From positions 62,001-126,000 of the forward strand of contig JANSXV010000002.1 in the NCBI GenBank assembly GCA_024742735.1: a DNA stretch of 64,000 nucleotides. The letters are read 5' to 3'. Source of the stretch: Alphaproteobacteria bacterium (GTDB lineage Bacteria > Pseudomonadota > Alphaproteobacteria > Caulobacterales > Maricaulaceae). The stretch's first letter is position 1; every line of letters starts with the position of its first letter. Positions 44,780 to 55,181 of this stretch are shown here, piece by piece. The notes beneath the pieces were generated by a model. The model made no database searches. It saw only the letters and a list, made by a program, of their open reading frames with translations, and had not been told where the DNA came from. The position numbers and the translations under genes are program-made.

Positions 44780-46941
44780 ACGGGGCATCACAGGGCTTTG
44801 ACGCCGTCGCCTTCGTGCGGGCGGGCGAGGACGCGAAACACCTCGACCTCGCCGTGGAGAACGCGCGTTGCGCAGCCTGCATCGCGAAGATCGAGGACGG
44901 TGTGAAGCGCCTGCCCGGCGTGAAATCGGTGCGCCTGAATCTCTCCACGGGCCGGGTGGCCGTGACGTTCGAAGGTCCTGACGACACCGCCGTCTCCATT
45001 ATCCGGACCCTGGATCAGCTGGGCTATCCCGCCTCGCCCTACACGCCGGAACCCGGCGAAAGCCCGCGCGACCGGGAGGAGAAGCGGCTCCTGAGGGCGC
45101 TCGCCGTGGCCGGTTTCGCCAGCGCCAACGTCATGCTCCTGAGCATTTCGGTCTGGGCCGGCGAGGGCGAGATGGATCTCGCCACCAAGACCCTCATGCA
45201 CTGGCTGTCCGGGCTGATCGCGCTCCCGGCTGTCGCCTACGCCGGCTGGCCGTTCTTTGAAAGCGGGGGGAAAAGCCTGAAGTCAGGCGGCGTGAACATG
45301 GACGTGCCGATCTCGCTAGCGGTGCTGCTGGCATGCGGACTGTCCATCTACGAGACCGCCATGGGCCATGGCGCGGCCTATTTCGATGCCGCCGTCATGC
45401 TCCTGTTCTTCCTGCTGATCGGGCGCTGGCTCGACGTGCGCCTGCGCGCAAAAGCCGGGCAGGCCGCCCGCGATCTCGCCGCGCTGCAGGCCCGCGTCGC
45501 TCACCGCATCGACGCCGATGGCGCGGTGAAAGCCGTCCCCGCCGGCGAGGTGAAGCCCGGCGACCTCCTGCTGGTTCCGCCCGGCGAGCGTGTCCCCGCC
45601 GACGCCGAAGTGATCGAGGGGGAAGGCCCGGTGGACGCCTCTCTGGTGACCGGCGAAAGCGCGCCCCAGACCCTCAAGCCCGGATCAGACGCCTACTCGG
45701 GCATGGTGAACCTGTCCGCGCCCCTGACCCTGCGCGCGAAGGCCGCCAGCCAGGACAGCCTGCTCGCCGAGATCGCCCGGCTGGTGGAAGCCGGCGAACA
45801 GTCCCGCTCGCGCTATGTGCAATACGCTGACCGGGCCGCGCGCGCCTATGTGCCGGCGGTCTTCGCCATGTCCGGTCTGACGCTGGGCGGCTGGCTGATT
45901 TTCGGCGCGGCGCCCCACGACGCGGTGATGAACGCCATCGCGGTCCTGATCATCACCTGCCCGTGCGCCATGGCGCTGGTGGTCCCCGCGGTGCAGGTCG
46001 TCGCCTGCGGGCGACTCTACAAGCATGGCGTCCTCGTGAAGTCGGGCGATGCGCTGGAGCGTCTGGCGCTGATCCGCAGCGTCGTGTTCGACAAGACTGG
46101 AACGCTTACTGAAGGCCGCGCGAAGCTGGCGAACGCAGATCAGATCGACGCTGAAAGTCTGGAAGCCGCCGCCCGGCTCGCCCGCGCCTCGCGCCACCCC
46201 CTTTCGCGTGCTGTCGTGGAGGCGGCCGGTGACGGACCGGTGGCTGACGAGCTGTCCGAAACCGGGGGCGGCGGCCTGTCCGGTACAGTGGAAGGCCGCA
46301 GCGTCCGCTTCGGCTCCGCGGCGTTTCTGAGCGTCAATGCCGACGGCGGCGACGCCGCCCAGGAGGCCTGGCTTCAGATCGGTGAAGAGGCCCCTGTCCG
46401 CTTCGTTTTCGAAGACGCCCTGCGCGCCGACGCCGCCGGGACGGTGGCGGGCCTGCGCGATCAGGGATTGCCTTGCGAGCTGCTGTCCGGCGACCGGGAA
46501 GGCCCCGTCGCCCACGCCGCGCACGCCCTGGGTCTAACGACCTGGCGGTCCGGCCTGAAGCCGCAGGAGAAGATCGCCCATATCGAAAGGATGAAGGCCG
46601 ACGGCGAGGCGCCCCTGATGGTCGGCGACGGCGTCAATGACGCCCCGGCGCTGGCCACGGCCCATGTCTCGGTCTCGCTCGGCTCCGGCGCGGAGATTTC
46701 CCGCTCCGCCGCCGATCTTGTCATTCAGGGCGATCGGCTGTCCTCCATCCTCGAGGCGCTGCGCATTTCGCGCGAGGCGAAGGCCCGGGTGATGGAGAAT
46801 TTCGCGCTCGCCAATATCTACAACATCATCGCCGTGCCGCTTGCCGTGTTCGGCCTGGTCACGCCTCTGGTGGCGGCCATCTGCATGTCGGCGAGCTCCA
46901 TCGTGGTGATGCTCAACGCCTTGAGGCTGGCCCGGTCATGA
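44767..46941 (+). CDS. ccoI: copper-exporting P-type ATPase CcoI (FixI)
   Basis: This 724-residue P1B-type ATPase delivers copper for the cbb3 oxidase. Order: N-terminal metal-binding domain with NARCAACIAKIEDG, six to eight membrane helices with CPCAMAL in the transport site, the TGES actuator motif (SLVTGESAPQ), phosphorylation motif DKTGTLTEG, and the hinge VGDGVNDAPALA. CPC identifies a Cu+ transporter, and the operon position marks it as CcoI and not CopA. Its stop overlaps ccoS by ATGA. Confidence 0.96.
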   Translation: MAPLDGASQGFDAVAFVRAGEDAKHLDLAVENARCAACIAKIEDGVKRLPGVKSVRLNLSTGRVAVTFEGPDDTAVSIIRTLDQLGYPASPYTPEPGESPRDREEKRLLRALAVAGFASANVMLLSISVWAGEGEMDLATKTLMHWLSGLIALPAVAYAGWPFFESGGKSLKSGGVNMDVPISLAVLLACGLSIYETAMGHGAAYFDAAVMLLFFLLIGRWLDVRLRAKAGQAARDLAALQARVAHRIDADGAVKAVPAGEVKPGDLLLVPPGERVPADAEVIEGEGPVDASLVTGESAPQTLKPGSDAYSGMVNLSAPLTLRAKAASQDSLLAEIARLVEAGEQSRSRYVQYADRAARAYVPAVFAMSGLTLGGWLIFGAAPHDAVMNAIAVLIITCPCAMALVVPAVQVVACGRLYKHGVLVKSGDALERLALIRSVVFDKTGTLTEGRAKLANADQIDAESLEAAARLARASRHPLSRAVVEAAGDGPVADELSETGGGGLSGTVEGRSVRFGSAAFLSVNADGGDAAQEAWLQIGEEAPVRFVFEDALRADAAGTVAGLRDQGLPCELLSGDREGPVAHAAHALGLTTWRSGLKPQEKIAHIERMKADGEAPLMVGDGVNDAPALATAHVSVSLGSGAEISRSAADLVIQGDRLSSILEALRISREAKARVMENFALANIYNIIAVPLAVFGLVTPLVAAICMSASSIVVMLNALRLARS

Positions 46942-47114
46942 CCGCGATCCTCTGGCTCATCCCCGCCGCCCTCATCCTCGGGGCGCTTGGTCTTGCCGCC
47001 TTCTTCTGGACCACCAGAAGCGGCCAGTATGACGACCTGCAAGGCGCGGCCGAACGCATCCTCATCGACGATGACGGACCCATCGTGGATGAGGACGAGA
47101 CCGGCGAACGCTAA
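46938..47114 (+). CDS. ccoS: cbb3 oxidase maturation protein CcoS
   Basis: This 58-residue protein is read directly from the sequence, starting ATGACCGCG inside the end of ccoI (ATGA overlap). It has one membrane helix (WLIPAALILGALGLAAFFW) followed by SGQYDDLQGAAERILIDDD, the standard CcoS motif. CcoS is needed for cofactor insertion into CcoN. It is the last gene of the cluster and converges on the protease gene. Confidence 0.93.
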   Translation: MTAILWLIPAALILGALGLAAFFWTTRSGQYDDLQGAAERILIDDDGPIVDEDETGER

Positions 47115-47176
47115 CGCCGAGGCCCCGCTTCTTATGCGTTCAGCGCGCTTTCAAACGATGATCTTGCGCCGCGCGA

Positions 47177-50095
47177 CTATTCGCTCGGCTGAGGCTCCAC
47201 GCCTTCCGGCAGGATCGAGACGCGATAGGCGGCCTCAGGACGCAGGACCTCTGCGGCGAGCGCGGTGAGGTCCTCGACCGTCACCGCCTCGTAGCGCGCC
47301 TGGGTCGTACGGATGTCCGCCAGCCGCTCCGGCTCGCTCTGGGAGCGCGACAGGGCGTTGACCCAGAACGGGTTGCGTTCCCGGCTCTCTTCGATCTGCT
47401 CCAGGATGGGCTGACGCGCCCGCTGCAGCTCGTCTTCGGTGATCTCGCCGGCCGCGAGCGAGGCGGCGATCTCGTCGGTCACGCCGTACATGGCCGGAAC
47501 GTCGCTCACGTCCACGTCCAGGCCCACCCAGATGAAGCCATAGCCTTCGAACACCTGGCTGAGCTGGGCGCTGACGATCGGCGAATAGGTCGCCCCGTCG
47601 CGCTCGCGGAACCGGTCCAGCGCCTTCAGGCGGAACACGCCCTCCAGAAGGTTCATGGCGGCCCGGCGCTGCGGGTCGAAGCCGTCGCCGGCCGGATAGT
47701 AGATATTGGCCATGCCCTGATTGGGCTCGCCGTTGAATCGTACGATCTCGGGCTCAGGAGTCGGCTCGGGGAAGCTGATCCGGGCATTGTCCTCATAAGC
47801 CGGCCAGGTTTCATCGCGGGCTGGAAGGGCGCCGAAGGTCGATGCGGTGATCTCTATCGCCCGCTCCACCGTTATGTCGCCGACCAGGGTGATCTCGATG
47901 GGGGCGCTGTCCAGCGCGGGCCCCACCAGCGCCTCTGCGTCTTCCATCGTGAAGGCGGCGATCTCCTGCGCGGTGGGGAAGCCCCAGCGCGGATCGCCGT
48001 TGCGAAGCCTGCGCGAAACCCGGTTGGTGGCGACCTGGATCGCCGACGCGTTCTGACCGCGGCGAACCTCTTCAGCAATAGCGCGGAACTGGTTCAGCCC
48101 GTCGGCGCGCCAGCCCGGCGCGGTCATGAAAGCGGCCAGCACCTGCATCTGCAGTTCGGCGTCGGTTGGCGTGGTGGCGTTGGCGAAGAAGAAGGTGTCG
48201 TCACCCACGCCCACGCCATAGCCCACCGAGCGTCCAGCCAGCAGGCGCTGCAGCGCGTCGCGGTCATGGGCTTCGAGACCACCGCCGCCGAAGGCTGCGC
48301 CCAGGATCGAACCAGCCGCCGGCGTCGGCTGGGGGGTCAGATCGCCCGCGCCGAAATCAGCGCGAAGGCGGATCACACCGTCTTCGAAGTCGGTCGGCTT
48401 CACGTTCAGACGCACGCCGTTCTCGAACACGATCCGGGTCACGCCCAGGTCCTCGACGACGCTCTGCGACGCCACGGTTCCCGGCACGCCGAAGTCGGTG
48501 TAGGCGAAGTCTTCGTTCGCAGTCTCTTCCGGCGGCTCGACCGGCTCGGCCGAAGCGGCGCGCCAGGCTTCGCGCACGGCCGCCTCGCCGCTCTCAATCT
48601 CGGTATTCAGCGCCGCGAAGACGTGAGGCGGAGCGGCGGTCCAGACCTCCTCGAACGCCGCCTCGACCTCGGCGACGGTGAGCTCGTCCTCGATGGTTTC
48701 AAACCAGTCGAGCGCGTAGCGCGGGTCGACGAAAACGTCGCCATTCAGCCATGAGCCCCAGATCCCGTCGGCCAGCTGGGTGCTGGAGCGGGTTTCGACC
48801 TGGTCGGCACCGTTGCGCAGGGCAGTTCGCACATTGGCCAGCTGCTCGTCCAGCTCAGCTTGCGTGAAGCCGTGCTCGAGCGCCCGGCGCAGCTCGTTCT
48901 CCAGCAGCGCGACGCCTTCGCGCCAGCGGTCCGGCGCTGCGACGCCCAGAATACCGGCCTTTGAGGCCAGCCCGAACTCCTCGCCATAGCTCACATTGGC
49001 CTGGACGAGCGGCGCATCGCCGCGATTGATCAGACTCTGGAAGCGGCGTTGCAGAATGGCGTTTCCGAGCTGGCGCTTCAGGCTTTCCAGGCGGCTGGCG
49101 CGGGTATCGGGCGCCGGCGCGCCGGGCTCGACAATGTCGACGGTGAGCAGGTTGAACACGTCGGGGTCGTGAAAGTAGCCGAATGCCGGTGTGTTGATCT
49201 GCGTGACCGTGCCAATCTCCGGATCAGCGGCGGCCGGGTCGGGTTGCGCCCAGCTTGCAAAGCTCTGCACCTCGCTGACGGACAGCCCGGGCGTGTCGAT
49301 CTCAAAGCCGTCACGGATGCGAGCCTCAATCGCGTCCGCATCGATGTCCCCCACGACGACCAGCATGGCGCGTTCGGGCGTATAGTAAGCGTCGTAATAG
49401 CGCTGGAACGGTTCCGGCCCGGCGTTTTCGATCACCTCGGCGACGCCGATGGCGTCGCGTTCAGTGACGATCGTGTCGGGAAAGAGAAAGTCGTAATACG
49501 CGTTGAAGAAGCGACGCACCGGCGTATCGCGCGTGCGCATCTCGCCCATGATGATGCCGCGCTCGCGGTCGATCGCGTCGGGATCAAAAACAATCTCCGA
49601 AGCCGTCTCGCGCAGCAGGAAGAGACCAACATCGATGATCTGGTCATCGGTCGAAGGAAGGTCGAGCTGGTAGCCGACCACTTCGCGGCCGGTGAAGGCG
49701 TTGGTGTCCGGCCCGAAGGCCAGTCCGTAGCGCTCCAGCAGGGGGATCATCTCGCCCTCCGGCACATTGGTCGTGCCGTTGAAATTCATGTGCTCGATGA
49801 AGTGGGCGAGACCGCGCTGGTCCTCGTCCTCGGCCAGGGAGCCCACATTGAACACAAGGCGCAGCGCGGCCGTGCCCGTTGGCGTGTCATTCTCCATGAT
49901 CGCATAACGCAGGCCATTCTCGAGAACGCCGTAGCGCACGCCCTCATCGGCCGGCAGGTCGCTGACTTCGTGGGGGAAGGCGGCGTTCTCGCCAGCCGCC
50001 GCAGGGTCATTGGCGGCGTCCTCCGACGGATTGCAGGCGCTCAGGGCCAGCGCAACGGATGCGGCGATCAGGACAAGACGGAACGGGTCGTACAT
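47177..50095 (-). CDS. M16-family zinc metallopeptidase, lipoprotein
   Basis: This 972-residue protein has a signal peptide ending in lipobox LSAC (Cys21). The zinc motif HFIEH (98-102) lies in GLAHFIEHMNFNGT, the inverted HxxEH of pitrilysin/insulysin enzymes, with a distal Glu expected in RERGIIMGEM near 190. Two M16 halves and their C-terminal partner domains follow. The second half lacks HxxEH and has a clamp-like role. A GAGAGG ribosome site precedes the start. It probably degrades peptides in the periplasm or at the outer membrane. Confidence 0.92.
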   Translation of the reverse strand: MYDPFRLVLIAASVALALSACNPSEDAANDPAAAGENAAFPHEVSDLPADEGVRYGVLENGLRYAIMENDTPTGTAALRLVFNVGSLAEDEDQRGLAHFIEHMNFNGTTNVPEGEMIPLLERYGLAFGPDTNAFTGREVVGYQLDLPSTDDQIIDVGLFLLRETASEIVFDPDAIDRERGIIMGEMRTRDTPVRRFFNAYYDFLFPDTIVTERDAIGVAEVIENAGPEPFQRYYDAYYTPERAMLVVVGDIDADAIEARIRDGFEIDTPGLSVSEVQSFASWAQPDPAAADPEIGTVTQINTPAFGYFHDPDVFNLLTVDIVEPGAPAPDTRASRLESLKRQLGNAILQRRFQSLINRGDAPLVQANVSYGEEFGLASKAGILGVAAPDRWREGVALLENELRRALEHGFTQAELDEQLANVRTALRNGADQVETRSSTQLADGIWGSWLNGDVFVDPRYALDWFETIEDELTVAEVEAAFEEVWTAAPPHVFAALNTEIESGEAAVREAWRAASAEPVEPPEETANEDFAYTDFGVPGTVASQSVVEDLGVTRIVFENGVRLNVKPTDFEDGVIRLRADFGAGDLTPQPTPAAGSILGAAFGGGGLEAHDRDALQRLLAGRSVGYGVGVGDDTFFFANATTPTDAELQMQVLAAFMTAPGWRADGLNQFRAIAEEVRRGQNASAIQVATNRVSRRLRNGDPRWGFPTAQEIAAFTMEDAEALVGPALDSAPIEITLVGDITVERAIEITASTFGALPARDETWPAYEDNARISFPEPTPEPEIVRFNGEPNQGMANIYYPAGDGFDPQRRAAMNLLEGVFRLKALDRFRERDGATYSPIVSAQLSQVFEGYGFIWVGLDVDVSDVPAMYGVTDEIAASLAAGEITEDELQRARQPILEQIEESRERNPFWVNALSRSQSEPERLADIRTTQARYEAVTVEDLTALAAEVLRPEAAYRVSILPEGVEPQPSE

Positions 50096-50196
50096 GCCAG
50101 CCTCTCAAGGACGGGGAAGTGAATTCGACGCCGGAGGATAGGCGCGCGGCCCTCCAGAGCAAATGAAACAACGGTCATGCGACAGTCAGGCCGTCG

Positions 50197-52074
50197 TCAG
50201 GCGTGCTCGGGTTCGTCCGCCTCCAGCACGGCCTCGACGGGATCGTGCTCAGCCACCCAGTGGCCAGGGGCGACTTCCATCAGCTTCGGCCGGTACTGCT
50301 CGGCGTCCGGGTCGTCGATCAGTCTGGACTTCATGAAGCGAAGCTGGGCCCGGCTGTCGAGCGGGCTTGGAAGATCTCCGGCGAGCTTGAGGCGCTCCCG
50401 GGTCTTCTCGATCTCGGGGTCCGGGATCGGCACGGCGCTGATCAGCGCTTTCGTGTAGGGATGGCGAGCGTCGTCGTAGATCGCGTCCCGATCGGCCATC
50501 TCGACCACGCGGCCCAGATACAGCACCATCACCCGGTGGCTGATTTCACGCACGACGGACAGGTCGTGGGAAATGAACAGCATGGACAGGCCGAAATCCT
50601 TCTGAAGTCCGATCAGCAGGTCGATGATCTGGGCCTGGATAGACACGTCCAGCGCGCTCACCGCTTCGTCGCAGATCACCAGCTTGGGCTTCAGGATCAT
50701 GGCCCGGGCGATGCCCACCCGCTGGTTCTGCCCGCCCGACAGCTCGTGGGGATAGCGGTTGATCATGTTCGGATCGAGCCCGACCCGCTCCATCATCGCC
50801 TTCACCTCGGCCTCGCGCTCCTTCGAGCTCATGGACTTGCGGTAGGTCAGCATGGGCTCGGAGATGGACGCGCCGATGGTCATGCGCGGATTGAGCGAGG
50901 CCAGCGGGTCCTGGAACACGATCTGAAGGTCTTCGCGATTGCGGCGCAGCTCCCGGTCGCCCATCGCCAGCAGGTCCTTGCCGAGCCAGCTGACCGCCCC
51001 GCCGCTGGCGTTGACCAGCCGGAGAACTGCGCGGGCGAGGGTGGACTTGCCGCAACCGGACTCCCCCACGATGCCCAGTGTCTCGCCCTGCTTCAGGTCA
51101 AAGGTGACTCCGTCGACGGCCTTGAGCGGCTTGGTCTTGGGAAACAGGCCGCCGCCCACCTGGACGGGGAACTGAACCTTCACATCATCAGCGATGAGAA
51201 GCGGCTCTTCGTCAGCGACCGCCTGGCGCGGCGCGACCCCGGCCAGCTTGTCCGGCTGGTCGATGCGCGGCATCGCGTCCAGCAGCATCTGGGTATACTC
51301 GTGGGAGGGCCTGGCGAAGATGTCGTAGACGTCTCCGGTCTCGACATACTCTCCGTGCTTCATGACCTGGACCCGGTCGGCCATCCGCGCCACGACGCCC
51401 ATGTCGTGGGTGATCAGGGCGATGGCGGCGCCGGTCTCGGCCTTCAGCTCGTCCATGATATCCAGGACCTGCGCCTGGACGGTGACGTCCAGCGCTGTAG
51501 TCGGCTCGTCGGCGATCAGAAGGTCAGGCTCGCACAGCATGCTCATGGCGATCATGACGCGCTGGCGCATGCCGCCGGACAGTTCGTGGGGGTACTGCTT
51601 CAGGCGGCGCCGGGCTTCGGGAATGCGCACCCGTTCCAGCCAGTCCACGCAGCGCTTCTCGGCTGCTTCGCCCTTGAGCTTCAGATGCACGTCCAGAACT
51701 TCCTTGAGCTGGTCGCCGACGCGCATGTGCGGGGTCAACGAGGTCAGCGGATCCTGGAAGATCATGGTCATGGACTTGCCGCGCACCTTGTTCAGCTTGC
51801 TGGGCGGCAGGTTCAGGATCTCCTGGCCGGCATATTTGATCGACCCGCTCGCCTTTCCGTTGGAGGCCAGCAGCCCCATGGCCGCCAGAAAGGTCTGGCT
51901 CTTGCCGGAACCGGATTCGCCCACGACCGCGAGGCACTCGCCGCTTCGAATCTCCAGATTGACGCCGCGCACGGCGTGGACGTCCCCGTCAGGGGTGTCG
52001 AAGCGGACATTCAGGTCTTCGACCTGGAAAATCGGCGGTCCGGACTTGGTCAAGGCGGCAAACCCTTCATCCAT
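50197..52074 (-). CDS. fused dual ATP-binding protein of a peptide/microcin-type ABC importer
   Basis: This 625-residue protein joins two ABC ATPases of the oligopeptide/dipeptide (OppD-OppF/YejF) family. Half one: Walker [12 protein letters not shown], signature [16 protein letters not shown], Walker [15 protein letters not shown]. Half two: [30 protein letters not shown], and [13 protein letters not shown]. The C-terminal oligopeptide-transporter extension ([18 protein letters not shown]) is present. It should energise uptake of peptides through permeases, but neither permease nor binding protein is adjacent. It is longer than common YejF proteins (about 530). Confidence 0.92.
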   Translation of the reverse strand: MDEGFAALTKSGPPIFQVEDLNVRFDTPDGDVHAVRGVNLEIRSGECLAVVGESGSGKSQTFLAAMGLLASNGKASGSIKYAGQEILNLPPSKLNKVRGKSMTMIFQDPLTSLTPHMRVGDQLKEVLDVHLKLKGEAAEKRCVDWLERVRIPEARRRLKQYPHELSGGMRQRVMIAMSMLCEPDLLIADEPTTALDVTVQAQVLDIMDELKAETGAAIALITHDMGVVARMADRVQVMKHGEYVETGDVYDIFARPSHEYTQMLLDAMPRIDQPDKLAGVAPRQAVADEEPLLIADDVKVQFPVQVGGGLFPKTKPLKAVDGVTFDLKQGETLGIVGESGCGKSTLARAVLRLVNASGGAVSWLGKDLLAMGDRELRRNREDLQIVFQDPLASLNPRMTIGASISEPMLTYRKSMSSKEREAEVKAMMERVGLDPNMINRYPHELSGGQNQRVGIARAMILKPKLVICDEAVSALDVSIQAQIIDLLIGLQKDFGLSMLFISHDLSVVREISHRVMVLYLGRVVEMADRDAIYDDARHPYTKALISAVPIPDPEIEKTRERLKLAGDLPSPLDSRAQLRFMKSRLIDDPDAEQYRPKLMEVAPGHWVAEHDPVEAVLEADEPEHA

Positions 52075-52219
52075 GGGCGGTTCCGCGCCGGCGAACGGCG
52101 CTATCAGTTCAGCCGCGCAGCATAGCGGGCCTGACGCTTGAGGCTAGAGCCAGAGGCGCCCCGCAGGAGTATCCTTCATCCTCGCGATTGATTCGCCCCA
52201 GGCTTTGAGATGGTCCGCC

Positions 52220-55177
52220 ATGGCCGGTTCCGGCTCCACCGCACAGAGCGCCAGGCAAGCCTCCGCTGAAGCCTTGTATGAGGCGGTGTTCGACGCCCTG
52301 CCCGACCCGGCCGCGATTGTCGACGACGCGGGACGCATCATGGCGGCGAACGCCGAGTTCTCACGAACATTCGGATCCGCCGCAGCGCCCGGGCGCAGTC
52401 TGGCGGCGCTGTTCGCCGACAATCTGGATTTCCACGCCGCTCCCTGGCGGCGTTCGGGCGCGCGGCCCTACTCTGCTCGGCTGGAGAAGGCTTCTGGAGC
52501 CATGTTCCCCGCGCATCTGCGGTCCCGGTCCCTATCCGCTGGCGTCAAGCTTCTGATCATTCAGGAAGATGCCCTGGCCTGCGACCGGGCGGCGCGCAAC
52601 CTGACGCGCCTGGCTGAGACGTTCGCAGCGCCGAGCTCCGGCGCCTTCGGAATGAACCTTGTCAGCGGCGAAGGCCAGATTTCCGGCTTCCTGGCGCGGA
52701 TCTACGGTCTCCAGCCAGGGGAGAGGGCCCTGTCGAAGGACGCGTGGCTTGAACCGTTGGACGAAGCGGACCGCGCCGCCGTGAACGAGGCGCTCGCCGC
52801 GGCGCATGGCGTGTTGTTCGCCCCGGTCCGCTTCACGATCCGGCAGCTCGACCCGGGATCTGGGAGAATGCGCGCCCTGCGCTATGACCTCACCGTGCCC
52901 GCGCTTGATGACGACGGCCGGCCGGCTGGCCTGACCGGGGCGGTCACCGACGTCACTGACCTGTCTCACGCTGTTCAGGCGGCCAGGGACGCCGAGCGCC
53001 GGCTGGCCCTTCTGAGCCAGGCGGCGGGCGCTGCGACCTGGCGCTTTGAGCCGCATGAGGGCGAGGGCCGAATCGAGGGACCCTTGGCGGATCAGTTCGC
53101 CGGGCCCGGTTTCGCCTGGCCGCAATGGTCGGCCTGCCTCGAGCCTGACGATGCGCGGCGGCTCAACGCGGCGATCTGTGCTGCGGAATATGGCGGTTCG
53201 ATTGATCTTGCCGTCACGCTGAAGGATGGCGGCTCTTGCAGGATCTGCGGGGAGCGCCTGTCAGACGGGGCTGTGGCGGGCTTCGTGCTCGCCGAGGGGC
53301 CGGCGGGCAGCCGCGGGCCTGACACCCGGGAAGCGGCCCTTTCGGCGGTCATGAGCGCGTGGACCTACGATATCGCCAGCCGCACGCTGCGCCTGACCGG
53401 TCCCGTGCTCGCGCTCCTCGGCCTTCCGGGCCGCGAACACGAAATGGATATCGGCGACTGGCGGGCCCGGGTTCCCGAGGCGGATCTGCCCCAGATGGAT
53501 CTCGCGACAGCCTCCCTCAATGATCAGGGCGTGGCCGATGTGGAATACCGGGTGCGCACGCAGGACGGCCGCCTTGTCTGGCTGAACCTGCGCGGCGGGA
53601 TCAGTGAACAGGACGCAGACGGGGTCGCCCGCCGCTATTCCGGCTTTCTATCGGAGGTCGGCGAGCGCAAGCGGCTGGAACACCAGATCGCCATGCGCGA
53701 GCAACAGCTCGCCGACGCGGTGGACGCGGGCCTCATCGGTATCTGGACCTATGACTACGCCACCGGGACACAGACCGCCCGAGGCCGGGTCCTGGACTGG
53801 ATGGGCAAGCCCCGTGACGCCGAGAGCGTCGACAGCGAAGACTGGCTGACGGTCATCCATCCTGACGATCAGGACGCCCTGCGCAAGGCGTTCGCCGCCA
53901 TGGCCGGCGGCGCGCCGGTGGAGCGCCTGGACGTCAGACTGAAATCGCCGGACGGCTGGCGCTGGGGCCGCACCCACGGCTCGCCGGTCGAGGCGGGTCC
54001 TGAGGGCGCGCCGCGGCGGGCCGCCGGCGTCATCGTGGACATCCATGCCGAACACGCTTTCCGCGAGGCTTTGCAGTCGGAAAAGGCCCGGTTCGAGACC
54101 GTCTACCGCGCCACGCCCGCCCTGCTGCATTCCATTGACGCCGAAGGGCGCACGACGATCGTCAGCGACTACTGGCTGAAGCGCATGGGCTATGGCCGCG
54201 ACGAGGTCATCGGCGCGCCGGGCTGGTTCTTTATGGATGAGGCGAGCGCCCGGCGCATTCAGGACACGGTCATTCCGCAGACGCTGGCGCGCGGCTGGAT
54301 CGAGAATGAGCCGGTCGTCGGCTTCACGGCATCGGGCGATCGCCTGGAGCTTCGGCTTTCCGCCTTCACCGAGCTTGGACCCGATGGAACGCCGGTCGCA
54401 GCCCATGGCGTCTTCTCCGACGTGACCGACCTGAAGCTGACCCAGCGCGAGCTGGAAGCCCATGCCGAGGCGCTGGAGCGCACCAACCGCGAGCTCGACC
54501 GCTTCGCCACCGTCGCCTCCCACGATCTGCAGGAGCCGCTGCGCAAGATTTCAGCCTTCGCCAGTCTTCTGGAGCGCCAGCTGTCCGGAGAGATCGACCC
54601 CGAGAGCCAGCAAGCGCTGGACTTCCTGATCGATGCGGCCGGGCGCATGCGCGTGCTGATCGATGACCTGCTGGCCTATTCCCGCGCCTCGAACCGCGCG
54701 GTGGAGCTGAAACCGGTGCCCATGGCGGCGTTCATGACGCGTGTGCTCACCGGCCTGGACCTGCAGATCGCCGACGCGGGCGCGGAGATTCATGTCAGAG
54801 ACCTGCCTGATGTGATCGGCGATGAGGTCCTGCTGGGCCTCCTGTTCCAGAACCTGATCGCCAACGCCTTGAAATACGGCCCCGAGGACGACGCTGAGAT
54901 CCGGGTGGACGGACGGGTGGATGACGAGGGTTTCGCGCTCATCGAGGTCGCCGACAACGGCATCGGCTTCGACATGGCGTTTGCGGAGAAGATATTCGAA
55001 CCGTTCGCCCGCCTGCACACGCGCGAGCAGTATTCAGGAACGGGCATCGGCCTGGCGATCTGCCAGCAGGCCGCCGAGCGAATGGGCGGGCGCATCGATG
55101 TGCGCTCCGCGCCCGGTGAGGGCTCGGTCTTCACGGTGCGGCTTCCGTGCGATGAGGCGGCGCCCCAGCCGGAATAA
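52220..55177 (+). CDS. multi-PAS sensor histidine kinase
   Basis: This 985-residue soluble kinase has no membrane segment. It carries at least four PAS-type modules (starting near LYEAVFDALPDPAAIVDDAGR, then around residues 120, 370 and 620), some with PAC-like DVTDLS/VDIHAEH tails. The DHp helix has the phospho-acceptor in RFATVASHDLQEPLRKISAF. The HATPase domain has NLIANALKYG, EVADNGIGFD and GTGIGLAICQQAAERMGG. DLQEPLRKI is typical of phytochrome-like kinases. No response regulator is adjacent, so it is an orphan. The ATG at 52220 follows an in-frame TTG five codons earlier. Confidence 0.9.
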   Translation: MAGSGSTAQSARQASAEALYEAVFDALPDPAAIVDDAGRIMAANAEFSRTFGSAAAPGRSLAALFADNLDFHAAPWRRSGARPYSARLEKASGAMFPAHLRSRSLSAGVKLLIIQEDALACDRAARNLTRLAETFAAPSSGAFGMNLVSGEGQISGFLARIYGLQPGERALSKDAWLEPLDEADRAAVNEALAAAHGVLFAPVRFTIRQLDPGSGRMRALRYDLTVPALDDDGRPAGLTGAVTDVTDLSHAVQAARDAERRLALLSQAAGAATWRFEPHEGEGRIEGPLADQFAGPGFAWPQWSACLEPDDARRLNAAICAAEYGGSIDLAVTLKDGGSCRICGERLSDGAVAGFVLAEGPAGSRGPDTREAALSAVMSAWTYDIASRTLRLTGPVLALLGLPGREHEMDIGDWRARVPEADLPQMDLATASLNDQGVADVEYRVRTQDGRLVWLNLRGGISEQDADGVARRYSGFLSEVGERKRLEHQIAMREQQLADAVDAGLIGIWTYDYATGTQTARGRVLDWMGKPRDAESVDSEDWLTVIHPDDQDALRKAFAAMAGGAPVERLDVRLKSPDGWRWGRTHGSPVEAGPEGAPRRAAGVIVDIHAEHAFREALQSEKARFETVYRATPALLHSIDAEGRTTIVSDYWLKRMGYGRDEVIGAPGWFFMDEASARRIQDTVIPQTLARGWIENEPVVGFTASGDRLELRLSAFTELGPDGTPVAAHGVFSDVTDLKLTQRELEAHAEALERTNRELDRFATVASHDLQEPLRKISAFASLLERQLSGEIDPESQQALDFLIDAAGRMRVLIDDLLAYSRASNRAVELKPVPMAAFMTRVLTGLDLQIADAGAEIHVRDLPDVIGDEVLLGLLFQNLIANALKYGPEDDAEIRVDGRVDDEGFALIEVADNGIGFDMAFAEKIFEPFARLHTREQYSGTGIGLAICQQAAERMGGRIDVRSAPGEGSVFTVRLPCDEAAPQPE

Positions 55178-55181
55178 CCGC

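Noticed and set aside
52144-52422. 92-codon minus-strand frame at the start of the PAS kinase
   Set aside because: It is antisense to the kinase N-terminus, which has a normal PAS pattern.
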